The translations under genes and the position numbers were made by a program. A stretch of DNA of 64,000 nt, from NCBI GenBank assembly GCA_029891385.1, contig CM057228.1, forward strand, positions 49,823,783 to 49,887,782, in the 5' to 3' direction. This document shows, one piece after another, positions 33,189 to 44,857 of this stretch. Under the pieces are notes generated by a model that searched no databases, was not told the DNA's origin, and saw only the letters and a program-made list of their open reading frames with translations. The DNA is from Erythroxylum novogranatense. Its lineage: Eukaryota; Streptophyta; Magnoliopsida; Malpighiales; Erythroxylaceae. Positions within the stretch are counted from its first letter, which is position 1, and each line of letters starts with the position of its first letter.

Positions 33189-34238
33189 TATTACATCTTT
33201 GCATTTACATGATAATCCAAAATAAATATGGCATATAACTTTAATTCTTAGTTACAAACCGTTACATAATCATCTTTAACCCAAAAGATACAATCTAAAA
33301 GTATATGTACTACTAACAGTTGGCCTCGGTCCTTGCAGATGATCCATATACCTTACTCTTATTACTTAGGCCCATAAGGATTAACGCCTATGCTAACCTT
33401 AAAAGCTTAGTAGGGAAACACTTAGTTTGGATGACAATTCACAACAATCATCCACCAAGCACACACATTCATAAATGTCACAAAATGAATAAATAGTGAT
33501 GGCATAAATAATCAAGTTAAATAACGCAACTATGATTCAATGTATTATTTATATACTGTAAATTCACATTTATAAGCCAAACATTGACATTCATCACTAA
33601 CAAATAAAAATTATCAATAAAACTACTCATCATTATAAATTATGAATATAATTCATACAAATGCTCATCAATACCAATTATTTATGTTTTCATGCTATAT
33701 TTCTTATTTATAACTATTTAATTTACTATCTATTTAAGGCTTGCACATTCCTATGGGTATGGATAACAAGAACTGAAGATATCAAATTATAGATACCCAA
33801 AAGTATCAAACTATAAATACCCGAAGGCATCAAACTGTAGAGACACTATAGTCTTAAAAGAAAGACACCAAAAGTGTCAAACTGTAGTAGCTACACTATA
33901 ACCCTATAGGCATGCCGATCTATTCACCACCAAGAAAATAAAGAAGGCACTGTAACATTTTTCTTTAACCATTTGCCTATTTCATAATTCATATATTGAT
34001 AAATCATAGGATATTGATTTCAAATCATAAAATCTATATTTGAGTTCATACATGTAAGACATAACTTGCCACTATTATAAGGGTGTCAAAATCACACTTG
34101 TATAATCAAATAATACACATGTAAGCAATAAATTTGTATATAAATCATCTACATTGATGTAAATTTCCTTTGCCATACATTATGATCAGTCTTAAATTTC
34201 AACGTTTAATCACCCAATTCACATATGATTAGTCATCT
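33189..34238 (-). mobile_element. Sequence I, unit 2 (direct repeat of unit 1)
   Basis: From ATTACATCTTTGCATTTACA onward this repeats unit 1 (26711-27461, then 32094 onward) in the same orientation. Once element C and its target duplication are subtracted, the two units are offset by about 1.84 kb. Unit 2 is interrupted at about 34238 by element E. Two head-to-tail LTRs, or a tandem duplication inside one LTR, would both explain it. Confidence 0.55.
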
Positions 34239-37200
34239 TGACGACTTGTGTCGAGTTCCTTACAAAATTTACCTAACTCTGCACACTAAAAACTTGTAGA
34301 AGTGGTGAGTCGGGATTGTATCCATAAGGAATATTTGGTTAATTCTTGTAATAAAAATAATTGATCCAAAGGAAATAAAAATAGGTGTTTCAGTTTTTAT
34401 GTAATTGAGAAAAATAAAATAAAATTAAACTAGCAAAAACAAATTATCAAAAAAATAGAATATGATAAAATTGTCGAATGTATGTAAAGTTTGGTTATAG
34501 GATCAATCTTGTCCTAAACACGAGAACGCATATCCCATCATTGTAATGTTTTCACACCTCTCCTTGAATTATTGATCGTGGAATAACGATATGCTATGCT
34601 AATCCTAGTTTTCCCTTAGGTTGTGTTTAACTAAGATACGATCGTTAATTAATCCTAGCCATTGAATAACCTAGGATACAATCTCTAGATTCAATTTGGT
34701 AGCCACATTACAAAATGAAAAATGATCAATATAGGCAATAACCTCACACGTTAAAGTTATCTAACCTAAATTATGTTGTTCCTAACGATTCATGATCATT
34801 AGTGGCTACTAACGAACATCAAATATAACAATTACAAATTATATTCAACATTCTAGCATTAGGTTCATAATAGAATAATCTAAATAACATATCAAGATTA
34901 TATTTACAAAGCCATATTCAATAAAAAAAAAAACAACAGTAAAAATTCAAAAACAGATTTAATATTAACAAGATGAGATAAGCTTAGCCATGACTCGGGC
35001 ATTGATTTCACCTTCAAACCTTATTGGATGTTAGCCTTCCATCTTTTCCATTAATCTCCAAGAAGAATAACTACTATTGGCTCTTTCCATTTTGAAAACC
35101 GAAGAGGAATTGTTAAAGAAGATGTTGTTTTGGTTATTTTCTTTTGCTCTACCTCTCACCCCACTTTGGAAAATTAAAGAAGATCTATAAATCAGCTCCC
35201 TCTCTCACGATTATATTTTTCCAGATGCCCCACAACTTGATTTTTTCTTTAGCCATCACACACACTTGGAAAACTCAAAAGAATTAATAAATAAGCTCCC
35301 CTTTCTTGGTTTTTTGTCCAGCCGCCACCTCCCACTTAATTTTTGCTTCAATCGTGCTATTCACCAAATAACATGCACATTTTATTCTCCAATACTCCTA
35401 CACCCTTATCCATCACACCTACCTCTTTTGTATCTTTAAAAGCTAGTTTTTTTTAAGGATAATAGGGCAGGTGTCTTAAGTGTGATGTTTCCCATTCCAG
35501 CTATCTTTTTTTTCCTTGTCGTCACCTACTCTTTTTTTGTTATCTTCAAAAGCTAAGTTAAAACAGGTTGATAAATGGACAACTGTCTTAAAATGGGGCA
35601 ATTAGCTTTGTATGGACAACGTGAATTAATCTTGTTCAACATGAACTTTTTTTCTTAGCAACTCGCAAATATAACAATATTAACTCACGGCCATGCCAAA
35701 TTAAATATATGGTCGTGAGTTAATAATCTTGTTCTTCATTTTTATTTTTCTTTTGTTATCTCCTATTCTTTTAATCTTTTCTTCTTCTTACTTCATGAAG
35801 ACAATAACATATCTCGAGAAAATGGCTTAACAAGAATGCTTTCGGCTCACTTTAGCTATTACGCTTCCAAATTGTTTCTATAATCAAACATGAGCTAAAG
35901 TGAGTATCTTAAGCATTTTGAGGCATTAAACAATAAGTGTTCATGGATTAAATGTATCAGTAATTAAGCATATATCAAGTTCCCCCACACTTACCTTTTG
36001 ACTATCCTCAGGCGAATCATCAAAATCAAAGTTACAAACCAAAACACTTACTCATTTTCCATATTTCCTAAAAATAGATAATCATAAGTAAAGATGAAGG
36101 ACTTTCAAAAATCATAGCAAGTTTTCAACGTCCAAATATTCTACTCATGATCAATCAACATTTATTACCCTTAGAAACTGAGCAGTCTAGGGGTGAACTT
36201 AGATAAAATGTGTTTAAATAGGATAGATTCATATATACACTCAAACATCATCCATGATCATAATAATCCACAACTTCGTGTATCATTTCATTTCTCTACC
36301 GCTGAAGTTCACATGCATAATCATGAATCAAAGGGCTTTCTAAGGTTGTATTATGGGCAAGGGTAAGGTGAGATGTATTTGTATAATGTAGTGTAAAATC
36401 CATCAAAGCTAGTGAAACAAAATTAACACTTAATGCAACATCAAGTGCAGAAACCAAAATTGATTCAAAACTGGGTATCATCAGGTATGATGAGTGAAAA
36501 AATCATGTTTCACTCCTTAAATTCAAGCTCTCACATCTTAAACCACACGAAGCATATATCACTTATAAGAGTTGATCAAAACTAGTACATTGTAACCATA
36601 GGGAGTGATGCTTAAGAACTACATCTCCTTCATTCACATTTTACTCAAGTAACCCTGTCATTACAACTTTAAAAGGGAAGACTAAAAATGAGTAACTTTG
36701 TAAAAGATATGCAGCTCCTCTTTGATACTTTTATTCAAATATATTTTCTTTTTTTTCTTTTCCTTTTTCCATATAAGAATCAAAAGAAGCTACATCAATA
36801 TGGTAATTTCATAAAATGAAATTCCGACAAATATAGCGAACCCACTTATAAGCACACCCCTACACTTAGACTTTCGTACATCCACAATCATCGACAAGTA
36901 AAAAATGCTTCACTAGCTTTATGGCTTGGGTAGGAAATTTGGTTAAGTTTAATAGCATGTAATTTGGTTAATAAAAAAAAGAAAGGATAATAAAACTCAA
37001 AAGGGCCTAACAAAGGAAAATTCATATCAATGGGTAGGCTATTTGGCTAATGTCGCTTGTAAACAAAAGAATGCCTAATCATTTTCATGTTAATATATGT
37101 GACAAAATTGTGGTCTAGATTAGAAAATCAAAGCAAAGTCAAGATGAACGTGTTATGAAGGCCACACATATAAGTAAAAGACAATGAGACTGATATAGAT

Positions 37201-37604
37201 GTGTTAGTCTAATAAGGCTCAAAATCTTATTGCCTTTTGTCTACCACTAGTTACTACTCCTCTAAAGATAATGCACATTGACCAATCATAAGAACAAAAG
37301 TATATGCTAAAGTTTCCATGGATTTTTCTAGTCAATTTATACTCTAGTTTTGACTATATAGTCTTAAAGCAATAGAAAACGAGAAATTTTAAAATTTTTT
37401 GTTTGATTTTTAAAACTACCTAAAAAGCCACATAAAAAATAATTAAGCTCAAAACCATGCATAAAAACTAAGATCCCCATCCCCACCCCCACAATTAATA
37501 CTTACATTGTCCCTAATGTAACATCAAATGCAAGAAATGGAGCATTTAACGAAAATAGCAAATGTGAAAATGTAAATAAACAGAAATTGACTTCCCTTGG
37601 GTTG
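34239..37604 (-). mobile_element. Element E: pol-less Athila/Tat-like, left part
   Basis: The LTR is at 34239-35977 (left border approximate). It is followed by a minus-strand polypurine tract (plus strand AGTTCCCCCACACTTA) and an internal segment that aligns with 57997-59530 of element F. E is cut at 37604 by element D, after CCTTGGGTTG; in F the same text continues with CCTCCCAAGAAG. The rest of E, including its gag-like frame, primer site and 5' LTR, should lie beyond the right edge, after D. No coding region lies in the visible part. A short frame on the minus strand (36296-36481) is not supported. Confidence 0.75.
35978..35993 (-). other. Polypurine tract of element E
   Basis: The minus strand reads TAAGTGTGGGGGAACT, next to the LTR start TGATATA. 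Element F has TAAGTGTGGGGGAAAT at 57997-58012. Confidence 0.8.
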
Positions 37605-38212
37605 TGACGTGAGCAAAGTTGCACATGATGAATATATCAATAGACACCGAGATCAACACGATGCTAATCGAGACTTGATGTTGCCTCCTAGCCCCGCAAG
37701 TCGGACTGGGCTTAAAAGATTCAAAGCTGCGTTAAATTCATTCATGGCTTGCGTGGTTGATGATGGACTCTGAAAGAATCAAGATTATTGCTCGCAGCTT
37801 CAGTTTATCAATTTGAGCCAAGTTTTGGGCCCAAATAGCCCTTGATAAGTGCGCACGATAGGTGCGTATGCCAGCGCCCAGCAGACCAGATGTCAAGCAC
37901 GCGCCTGGCCTCTTTTGCCTTGGGTTGTTTTCCTACTTTTTTTTATAGGCGGTTACACTTTTGATAATTTGAGAGCTTTGTGAGGAATTTCTTCAAGTTC
38001 TTGTTATTCCACGAACCCTAACTCTACTTATCAATTAATCTCAATTGTGACGTATTGTTTTGGTTCAATTTTCTTGGTTTACTACTTGGCCTAGGTTGCT
38101 TGGACAATTGCGATCTTTGAGGTCTAGAAAAGTATCAAAAAACCTTGTGTATCTAGTTTGTTTAAAGGCTGCTGATTCATATCAAGATTAATCTTCTTCT
38201 ACGTGCGCATCA
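37605..38212 (+). mobile_element. 5' LTR of element D (promoter segment deleted)
   Basis: It begins TGACGTGAGC and ends just before the primer site. It matches 63422 onward, but about 100 bp present in the 3' LTR (roughly 63765-63865) are missing here at about 37951. The missing part includes TATAAATA at 63835, so this LTR probably lacks its core promoter. The exact right end is uncertain by a few bases. Confidence 0.85.
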
Positions 38213-38216
38213 TCTT

Positions 38217-38228
38217 TGGTATCAGAGC
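38217..38228 (+). other. Primer binding site of element D
   Basis: TGGTATCAGAGC, initiator tRNA-Met type, lies four bases after the likely LTR end. Confidence 0.92.
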
Positions 38229-38389
38229 ATTGGTGTTGAGGAGAATTCCTATTCAACTCCATCGAAATTCAATAAACCACCACCCATCACTATTCAATTA
38301 TCGTCGGTTCATCAATTCAGGTGTGAATTAACTTTCAACCTAGGGTTTTCAATTATTCTTCTTGTTTATTTTGTTGAAAATTTTGGGTT

Positions 38390-38550
38390 ACATTGAAAAT
38401 AAAATCAAAAAAATTTGAAAAAAAAGTTCGAAAAAAAAGAGTTCAAAAAAAGGCCTAAAAATGAAAAAAATGGAAAAATTTTTGAAAAAAGAAGAATTCA
38501 GAAAAAATGGTTCAAAAAAGGCCTGAAAAAATGAAAAAAAATTGCAAAAC
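38390..38550 (+). repeat. A-rich leader repeat of element D
   Basis: An A-rich stretch in the untranslated leader repeats units such as GTTCAAAAAAGGCCT and AAAAATGAAAAAAATGG two to three times with changes. It lies between the primer site and gag. Confidence 0.7.
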
Positions 38551-38900
38551 TGAAAGCATTACTGTTGAGTTCAAGAATTACGCTAATTTGGAAAGTCTAT
38601 GTGAAGGATTGGCAATTAAATTGGGTGAAAATTTTGACTTATCTTGCGTGACCTTACTTTGAAAAGAGTTTCAAGACTTGGCGCCATTGTTGGATTTCTT
38701 GATTGGAAGGAGAAAGGTTTTTTGAAGCACCACTTGAACGTTGAAGATTCGAGAGGAAAAAGGCAAGAGGGTGAGATCATTAGAGTGGCCAAGACACACG
38801 AGGGGAGTATTCGCAATTTGAGTAAAACATGTGAGGGAGTGTTTTGTGAGGTTATTATGCTACTAACTTTTTCTTCGCAGGAACAATTTTCATTGGAAGT

Positions 38901-40106
38901 ATGTCTAATGATAGCGTGAGAGGCTAACAATCGGGGAGCACAAACAGCCACCTTAGAAGCGATCCAGTAGCTGATTGAGAGCCTAAACACTGTTCTTGTT
39001 GGAATTAGAGGCGAAATGGACAGGCAAGCTAGAGAGATTGCTGACTTGAGGTGTGGCGTATGTGAGGAGCCTCAAATGACACACACTGGTCTGAGAAACC
39101 AACATGCTTTGATTGTGTTAGAACTTAGAAGACTATGGATCTAATGATGAGGGGGATTATGTGAGACCATGGCGACAAGATCAACGAGCTGATTTTGGGG
39201 ATAAACGAGACAGTGACATTAGGTCTATTAAGATGCAAATTTCACCATTCAAAGGAAATAATGATCCGAAGCTCTATCTTGAATGGGAACGAAAGGTGGA
39301 TATGATTTTTGAATGCCACAACTTTTCAAAGGAAAAGAAGGTAAAACTCGCAGTCGTTGAATTTTTCGATTATGCACTAATTTGGTGGGATCAATTGGTG
39401 ATTTCTAGGAGAAGAAATAGGGAGGAACCCATGAGTACTTGGGCTGAAATGAAAGCGATCATGAAGAAGTGGTATGTTCCATCTTATTACTACCGAGAGA
39501 TGTATCAAAGGCTTCAACACCTAACATAAAAAAATCAGACTATGGAGGAGTATCATAAGGAGATGGGGATCATAATGATAAGGGTTAATTATAAGAAGGA
39601 CCTTGAGACCCCAATGGCTTGATTTTTGAGTGGTTTGAACAGAGAAATGGGCAACGTAGTTGATTTTCATAACTACACCGACCTCGAGGAGATGGTGAAC
39701 ATGGCAATGAAGGTTGAGAGGCAACTTAAATCTCACGGGACAACGAAGAGTGGGACGAGTTCTACTTCGAATTAGAACTTCAATTGGCTAAGAAAGGAGG
39801 AGAATTCGAAAGGAAAGGGGCTGCAATCCAAGAGACCGAACCAACCTCTTCCGGAAACTAAAGGTACATCTAATACCCCTAACACTCAAACTTCTTCTAG
39901 CAAACATTCTTCAATTAAATGCTTTCAATGTTTTGGAATTGGGAGCATTGCCTCCCAATGTCCGAATAAGAGGGTCATGGTTTTGAGATATGATGGGTTG
40001 ATTAAATCCGAAGATGATTAGGAATGTTTTGAGGATGATGTTTTGGAGGGAGAGGAAGATGAAACTTGTGTGAAACAGGCTATTAAGGCAAAACTCTTGT
40101 GGTTAG
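38901..40106 (+). pseudogene. gag: Element D gag, broken
   Basis: The likely start is the ATG of MSNDSV at 38901, soon followed by a frame change and stops. From 39161 a clear capsid segment appears: ISPFKGNNDPKLYLEWERKV, FDYALIWWDQL, then STWAEMKAIMKKWYVPSYYY. It continues through stops at 39527, about 39621 and 39772 into MEEYHKEM, FLSGLNREMGNVV and LEEMVNMAMKVERQL. The zinc knuckle (CFQCFGIGSIASQC, about 39921-39962) has serine in place of its histidine. An acidic tail leads to 40106, where element G is inserted. The stops at 39527 and 39621 would fit CAA and CGA codons. Confidence 0.85.
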
Positions 40107-41925
40107 TGTTAGAGTAGTGCCCTAAAGGCAATCCCCTTTAGCGCATTTTGTTCATAGTCATGTACAGACTTTATGAATAAATAAAGAAAGGCATGTTTCA
40201 TTTATTTGATGTTCTTTATGAATTGATAGTGATCTTTAATCAAATTAATGAAGTCCATGATATATGACATAGCATGAAGGAAATTATGATGTGATCATAC
40301 TCCTGAGATTCCTATCATGTGTAATTATGTCAAGATTCTAAATTTTTCCTAGTCATAGGATTAATGAGATGGACATCATTAATCCGCATGACTAGCATAT
40401 GTCATACTCCTTGATTGGATCAGCGGTGGATCTCGTAAAGCGTAAATATGAGATATTTAGAGTTGACATATGGATGCTTACTAGTGGTAGTAAGTTCATT
40501 GGATGACTCGCCATGAGATCATCACATGGATTTATGTCGATGATAATCTCATCATAGCAATGGTGCAAGTATCCTTAGACTTGAGGTACTCAAGGATATC
40601 TTGATATCGATCCCGTATTTTGACTCCATTCCTTGTGGCCTTCAGAGGTTACTCATAGGGTGGTGCTTAGTACATTTGAGGTATTCAAGGTAATTGAGTA
40701 GCCAATAAAGGATTCATCACTTCGTGAAAATGTAAGAGATACTGCCTCTTGTCAGATCATTACTTTAAGTCTCGGCAGAGCATGAATATGTCATGAAGAG
40801 TGTCTTCATGGACATATAAAGTAATGAGTCCTCAGACAGAACCGATTTCACTGGGCTAGACTTAGTCTAGTAAGAGTTGACATATTAGCCATACTCATAA
40901 CCAAGTGGGGTATAGGATGATGAAAGGACGAATTGCACAAGAATTGTCATGGAAGGGTTCGTGATCCGTTCGTGATGAATTCATCAAACCAATTACTTTC
41001 CGTCAATTGGGGTCATGATGTGTTGCTAGATACCGCTCATGACTTGCTCAGATTAATTGTTAATCTAAGTGGCCAACATAACCGGAACCTAAAGGGTCAC
41101 ACGATAAGAGTGTCTCGAGAATCAGTAAAATAGTAATTGGACAGAGTTCCAATTATGGAGAGCATTAGATTAAATGGATCCCAATGGATTGGGATATGTC
41201 CGATGAGATCGCGACATCAATATTGCTAAGAAAGGTTTCGGTGATTTTTGAGATCGGGGCTTGTGAGCCAGTAGGACCGACCCCAGTTTGACTAGACCTC
41301 TTAGTAATTATATATATATGTTAATTAATTAAATAATTAATTAATATATATAAATATATAGCCATGTGGTGCGTTGGAAGGGAGGAGAAGATTAGAAACT
41401 TTGAAAAGTCAAAGTTGATTACTTTATTTCATTAATAAATGAATGGTTATTAATCTTCCACTTGGCATCTTCTTATGGTGAGTTATTAAACTTAAGAGTT
41501 AAGTAAATAAATACCAAAGAGAGGAGCCTAAGGTGATGGGTCGACGGTTTTGACAAGGAGAAGAAGAAGAAAGCTTAAAGGTTAAGCTTTGAAGTTGAAA
41601 AGAGTTTTTCAAGTCTTCTTCCATCAAGCACCATCGATTTTCTCTTCTCCAAGGCAAGGATTCAACGTTATTCTCAAGCTCTCCATAACAGAGGTAGGGT
41701 CTAGCAGCTCTTATTCTGTTCTAGCTATTCCCGGGTCAAAGGGGTTTGACTCGGTTAGGTTTTCTGATCTCTGCGTGGATACCTTTAGAGATAGTCTCTA
41801 TTGGCTATTCAGGTTTGAGTTTTCATACCGACACCGGGATCCTGGGTTTTCGGGAAGGTCCCGGGACCAAAAATTTTTGTTTCCGCTGCTGGAACATGTG
41901 ATGTTCCTCCCAGGATTTTCCTACA
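40107..41925 (+). mobile_element. 5' LTR of element G
   Basis: It starts TGTTAGAGTAGTGCCC and ends TTTTCCTACA. An AT-rich palindromic stretch (TTAATTAATTAAATAATTAA, near 41321) runs into TATATAAATATATAG (about 41347-41361), a plausible TATA box about 565 bp before the LTR end. AATAAATAAAG (40165-40189 region) lies near the start. Confidence 0.93.
41347..41361 (+). promoter_or_regulatory. TATA-box candidate in G 5' LTR
   Basis: TATATAAATATATAG follows an AT-rich inverted repeat and precedes GC-richer sequence. The same text is in the 3' LTR near 49171-49185. Confidence 0.5.
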
Positions 41926-41926
41926 G

Positions 41927-41938
41927 TGGTATCAGAGC
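41927..41938 (+). other. Primer binding site of element G
   Basis: TGGTATCAGAGC starts one base after the LTR end CTACA G. Confidence 0.93.
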
Positions 41939-44050
41939 GTCTGGTGTCGTGTATGAAGCTTTAACTGAAGCTAGATCATAAACCCTAATTGCTTGTGATG
42001 CTGTAGCATGTTTTCTGTTCAATTTTCGAATTGCTATAGAGATAGGTTTTTCGAAATTTTTCTGCCCAGGAATGTTCATAACATGTTAGAGAATATGTCT
42101 ATGAATTTTCAGAATTTATCGATTTTATTTGATATAGTTTTGCTAATTAATTCCCTAAGGTTACAGATGCTGTTTTGTAAAACGATTCTGGAACAGGTAT
42201 GAGTATAAAATCGAGAAAAAATTCTAGAAAATTTTTTTTTCTAGATTTTCCTTCACCTACATGTCTCTAAGATGTTGGTTAATGTCTGTGAGCATGGAAA
42301 TTGGATTTCAAGGTGATTGGATATTTATTCACGAATTTATTCTATACTGTTGGGAATTGCTGTGCTGATGAACACAGATTTTGAATCGGTTTTATTATTT
42401 TGGTTGACTGAGTTTTTGATGGCCTAAAATCCTAAAACAAAATTCAGGTAGCATGTTCTGAACATGTAGTGACCTATGTAATTTTCTCATGATTTATTGA
42501 AATTGTTTCATTGATCATTTCAAGCAATGTACAGAACTGGACAGTTTTGGTGAAAATTGTTGGGACTATTTTTCTTGGCTTGATTGAGGTTGCTTTTTCA
42601 GTTCCAATGCCTTGCAACATTTTTAATGTGATTAAAAATGTGTTATCTTGATGTGGTATGATTGCCAAAGTGAATTGCTTGAAGTTGCTTTTCCAAGAAT
42701 TTTTGAATGCCGAATTGTTCACATTTGTGTCTCGTTGGTATATTTCATTTTCTTGTTTGTTTTGGCCGTCACAATTTTTGTGACAAGTGCCGGAGTAGTT
42801 TTGAGAGTGTATACACTAGCTAGAGATGCTTAGGGTGAGAATTTGGGTGTTCCTAAATTATTTGGATATTTATGAGTTTTGACTCATTTCAAGTTTTTCA
42901 TATAGTTTGACTATTTAAGGCATTCATGAATCAATGAAGTGTTCATTGAGGCATCAATTTACAGATATTACCTTAGGTATGATGGTATTGAGAATTGGAA
43001 TTGCATTGATTGAGGAATTAGCCGATTAGAGATTTTAGCAAAATTCCCTGAATAAGTCGACTTGTATATGGAATAAGTCGACTTGTTCAAGGTTTTTGGA
43101 TAAGTCGACTTGTGTATAGAATAAGTCGACTTGTTCAAGATTTCAGTATAAGTCGACTTGTAGCTTCTTGTAAGTCGACTTATACATGGGCAGGTGAAAT
43201 AAGTCGACTTGTGTCAAACAAGTCGACTTGTGTGTGGGCAGATGCAATAAGTCGACTTGCATTTGATGAAAGTCGACTTGTGGCATGCTTAGGTTGGATG
43301 ATGGATGATTATAAGGATTGATTCAATGTGATTGATGAAATAACCTAAATCATTCCATATAGTTTTCGTGACTATGATCCTTCAGCTTGGAGTCTAGAGT
43401 TTCCAAATCCTCCTTGGTATATGAAAACTAACGCCTTCCATTAATATGGTAAGAACCGTAGTTCTTATAGGTTGGGTTGTTGAGCAAACTCAAGCTCACT
43501 CTATACGGATATGTTCGAACCATGAAAATATGATTTTCGGATTAATGGGTTGGTTTTCACTAGAAGCGTTGGTTTGTTGAGCAAACTCAAGGTCAACGTG
43601 GATGAGAGGCGAAATTGGGTAGCATACATCGGATGTATGCGCATCAAAGAGTTGATACCCAATGTAAGTGCATACATCAACAAGTTGATAAGACTGATTG
43701 ATAGTTGTGTCTAAGATGTAATTGGTATATCCGATACCTCCGAGACATAAGGTGGCTTGTTGGACAAATCCAAGGTCATTCTCAATGTCGGTTATCGATG
43801 ATGCAATTGGTATGACCGATACCTACCGATTGACCTAACTTGTGGCTTGTTGGACAAATCCAAGGTCATTCTTAGTAATATCGGATATCAACCCACTAGA
43901 CATAATGTCATTTTGTTTCTTTGGATTCAGAATGAGGGTTATGGATTCTATGAAACTAGTGGGGCGCTTTTGCATATCATTCAAGTCCTTATGATTATGC
44001 AGCTATTCCTATTCTAACATTCTTCCTCTCTATTCGTAGGTTGTTTGAAA
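41939..44050 (+). other. Long untranslated leader of element G
   Basis: About 2.1 kb separate the primer site and gag, and no coding frame is convincing. The leader contains the AAGTCGACTT array (43050-43280). Near 43460-43880 it also has repeats of TTGTTGAGCAAACTCAAG and TTGTTGGACAAATCCAAGGT (43480, 43569, 43754, 43843). Confidence 0.7.
43050..43280. repeat. AAGTCGACTT palindrome array in leader of G
   Basis: About ten perfect copies in 230 bp, most as ATAAGTCGACTTGT. They are joined by TATATGGA, TTCAAGGTTTTTGG and GGGCAGGTGAAA-type linkers that also recur. It is the same 10-mer, with the same GT extension, as in the LTRs of element C, but the linkers differ from C's. Confidence 0.95.
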
Positions 44051-44078
44051 ATGTCGCAAGTGTGAACCTTCGCCGCTA

Positions 44079-44835
44079 ATGGAGTCAAACAAGCTAACTG
44101 GACCGAATTTTCTTGATTGGTTAAGGAACACGAGAATCGTTCTCGATCCGAAGGTCCGGATATATCCTAGATTTTCCGCTTCAGATGCACTCTTGTCGAT
44201 GCTTCGATGATGATCGAAGGCATATAGTAAGCATCTTAAGGACGATGACATGGCGACTTGCATTATGCTTGCGTCGATGTCACCGAAATGCAGTAAACAA
44301 AGAAGAGTCCATGGATGCTCACACAATAGTTTTTCATCTTAGGGAGCTGTTTGACGAGCAAGCCCGGTCCGAAAGGTTCGAGACCTCAAGGCTTCTTCTT
44401 CACCACTAAGATGGCTCAGGACATCTCATGCAAGACGCTCAAGATGAATGACTATATTGAGAGATTGGTCGCCTTAGGTTTTGCAATGGATCATGAATTA
44501 AGTATAGACTTAATTTCGTTGATTGTCCGGACGTTATGCGATTCGTGCTAAACTATCGGATGAACCAAATATCCACTACAATACTGAGTGATCAATCGCC
44601 AAGACAATGAAAGAACTATCAAGAATGATAGTAAGCAAGTGTTGGTAGTAGCTTCTTCTTCTTCGAGTTCAAAGAAGAAAAGAACCCAAAGAAGAAGAAG
44701 GCTAAGAAACCAAAGGAAGCGCCATCAAGAAGAAGACCAAAGAAGCCCAAAAGGAACTTGCTTCCATCATGTAAAGATGGCCATTGGAGGCGCAATTGCA
44801 AAGTCTATTCGAGTCATTGAAGCGTAAGAAGGCAT
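44079..44835 (+). pseudogene. gag: Element G gag, broken
   Basis: The frame opens at the ATG of MESNKLTGPNFLDWLRNTRI, the typical copia Gag N-terminus. Frame changes follow at several points: SKHLKDDDMAT-like text appears in another frame, then FHLRELFDEQARSERF, then MAQDISCKTLKMNDYIERL and MDHELSIDLISLI. A lysine-rich linker leads to a zinc knuckle (about 44759-44799) whose second half reads CKDGHWRRNC. One missing base splits it from the leading cysteine. Gag would form the particle; this copy could not be read through. Confidence 0.8.
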
Positions 44836-44857
44836 CGATGCCTCGACTACTTCGTGT

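Noticed and set aside
38616..38990. Frames on both strands in D's leader and early gag
   Set aside because: They do not match the Gag type that starts at 38901 and continues from 39161, and the minus-strand one is a shadow.
44588..44827. Ser/Lys/Arg-rich frame in element G
   Set aside because: It is the linker before the zinc knuckle of G's gag read in more than one frame, not a separate gene.
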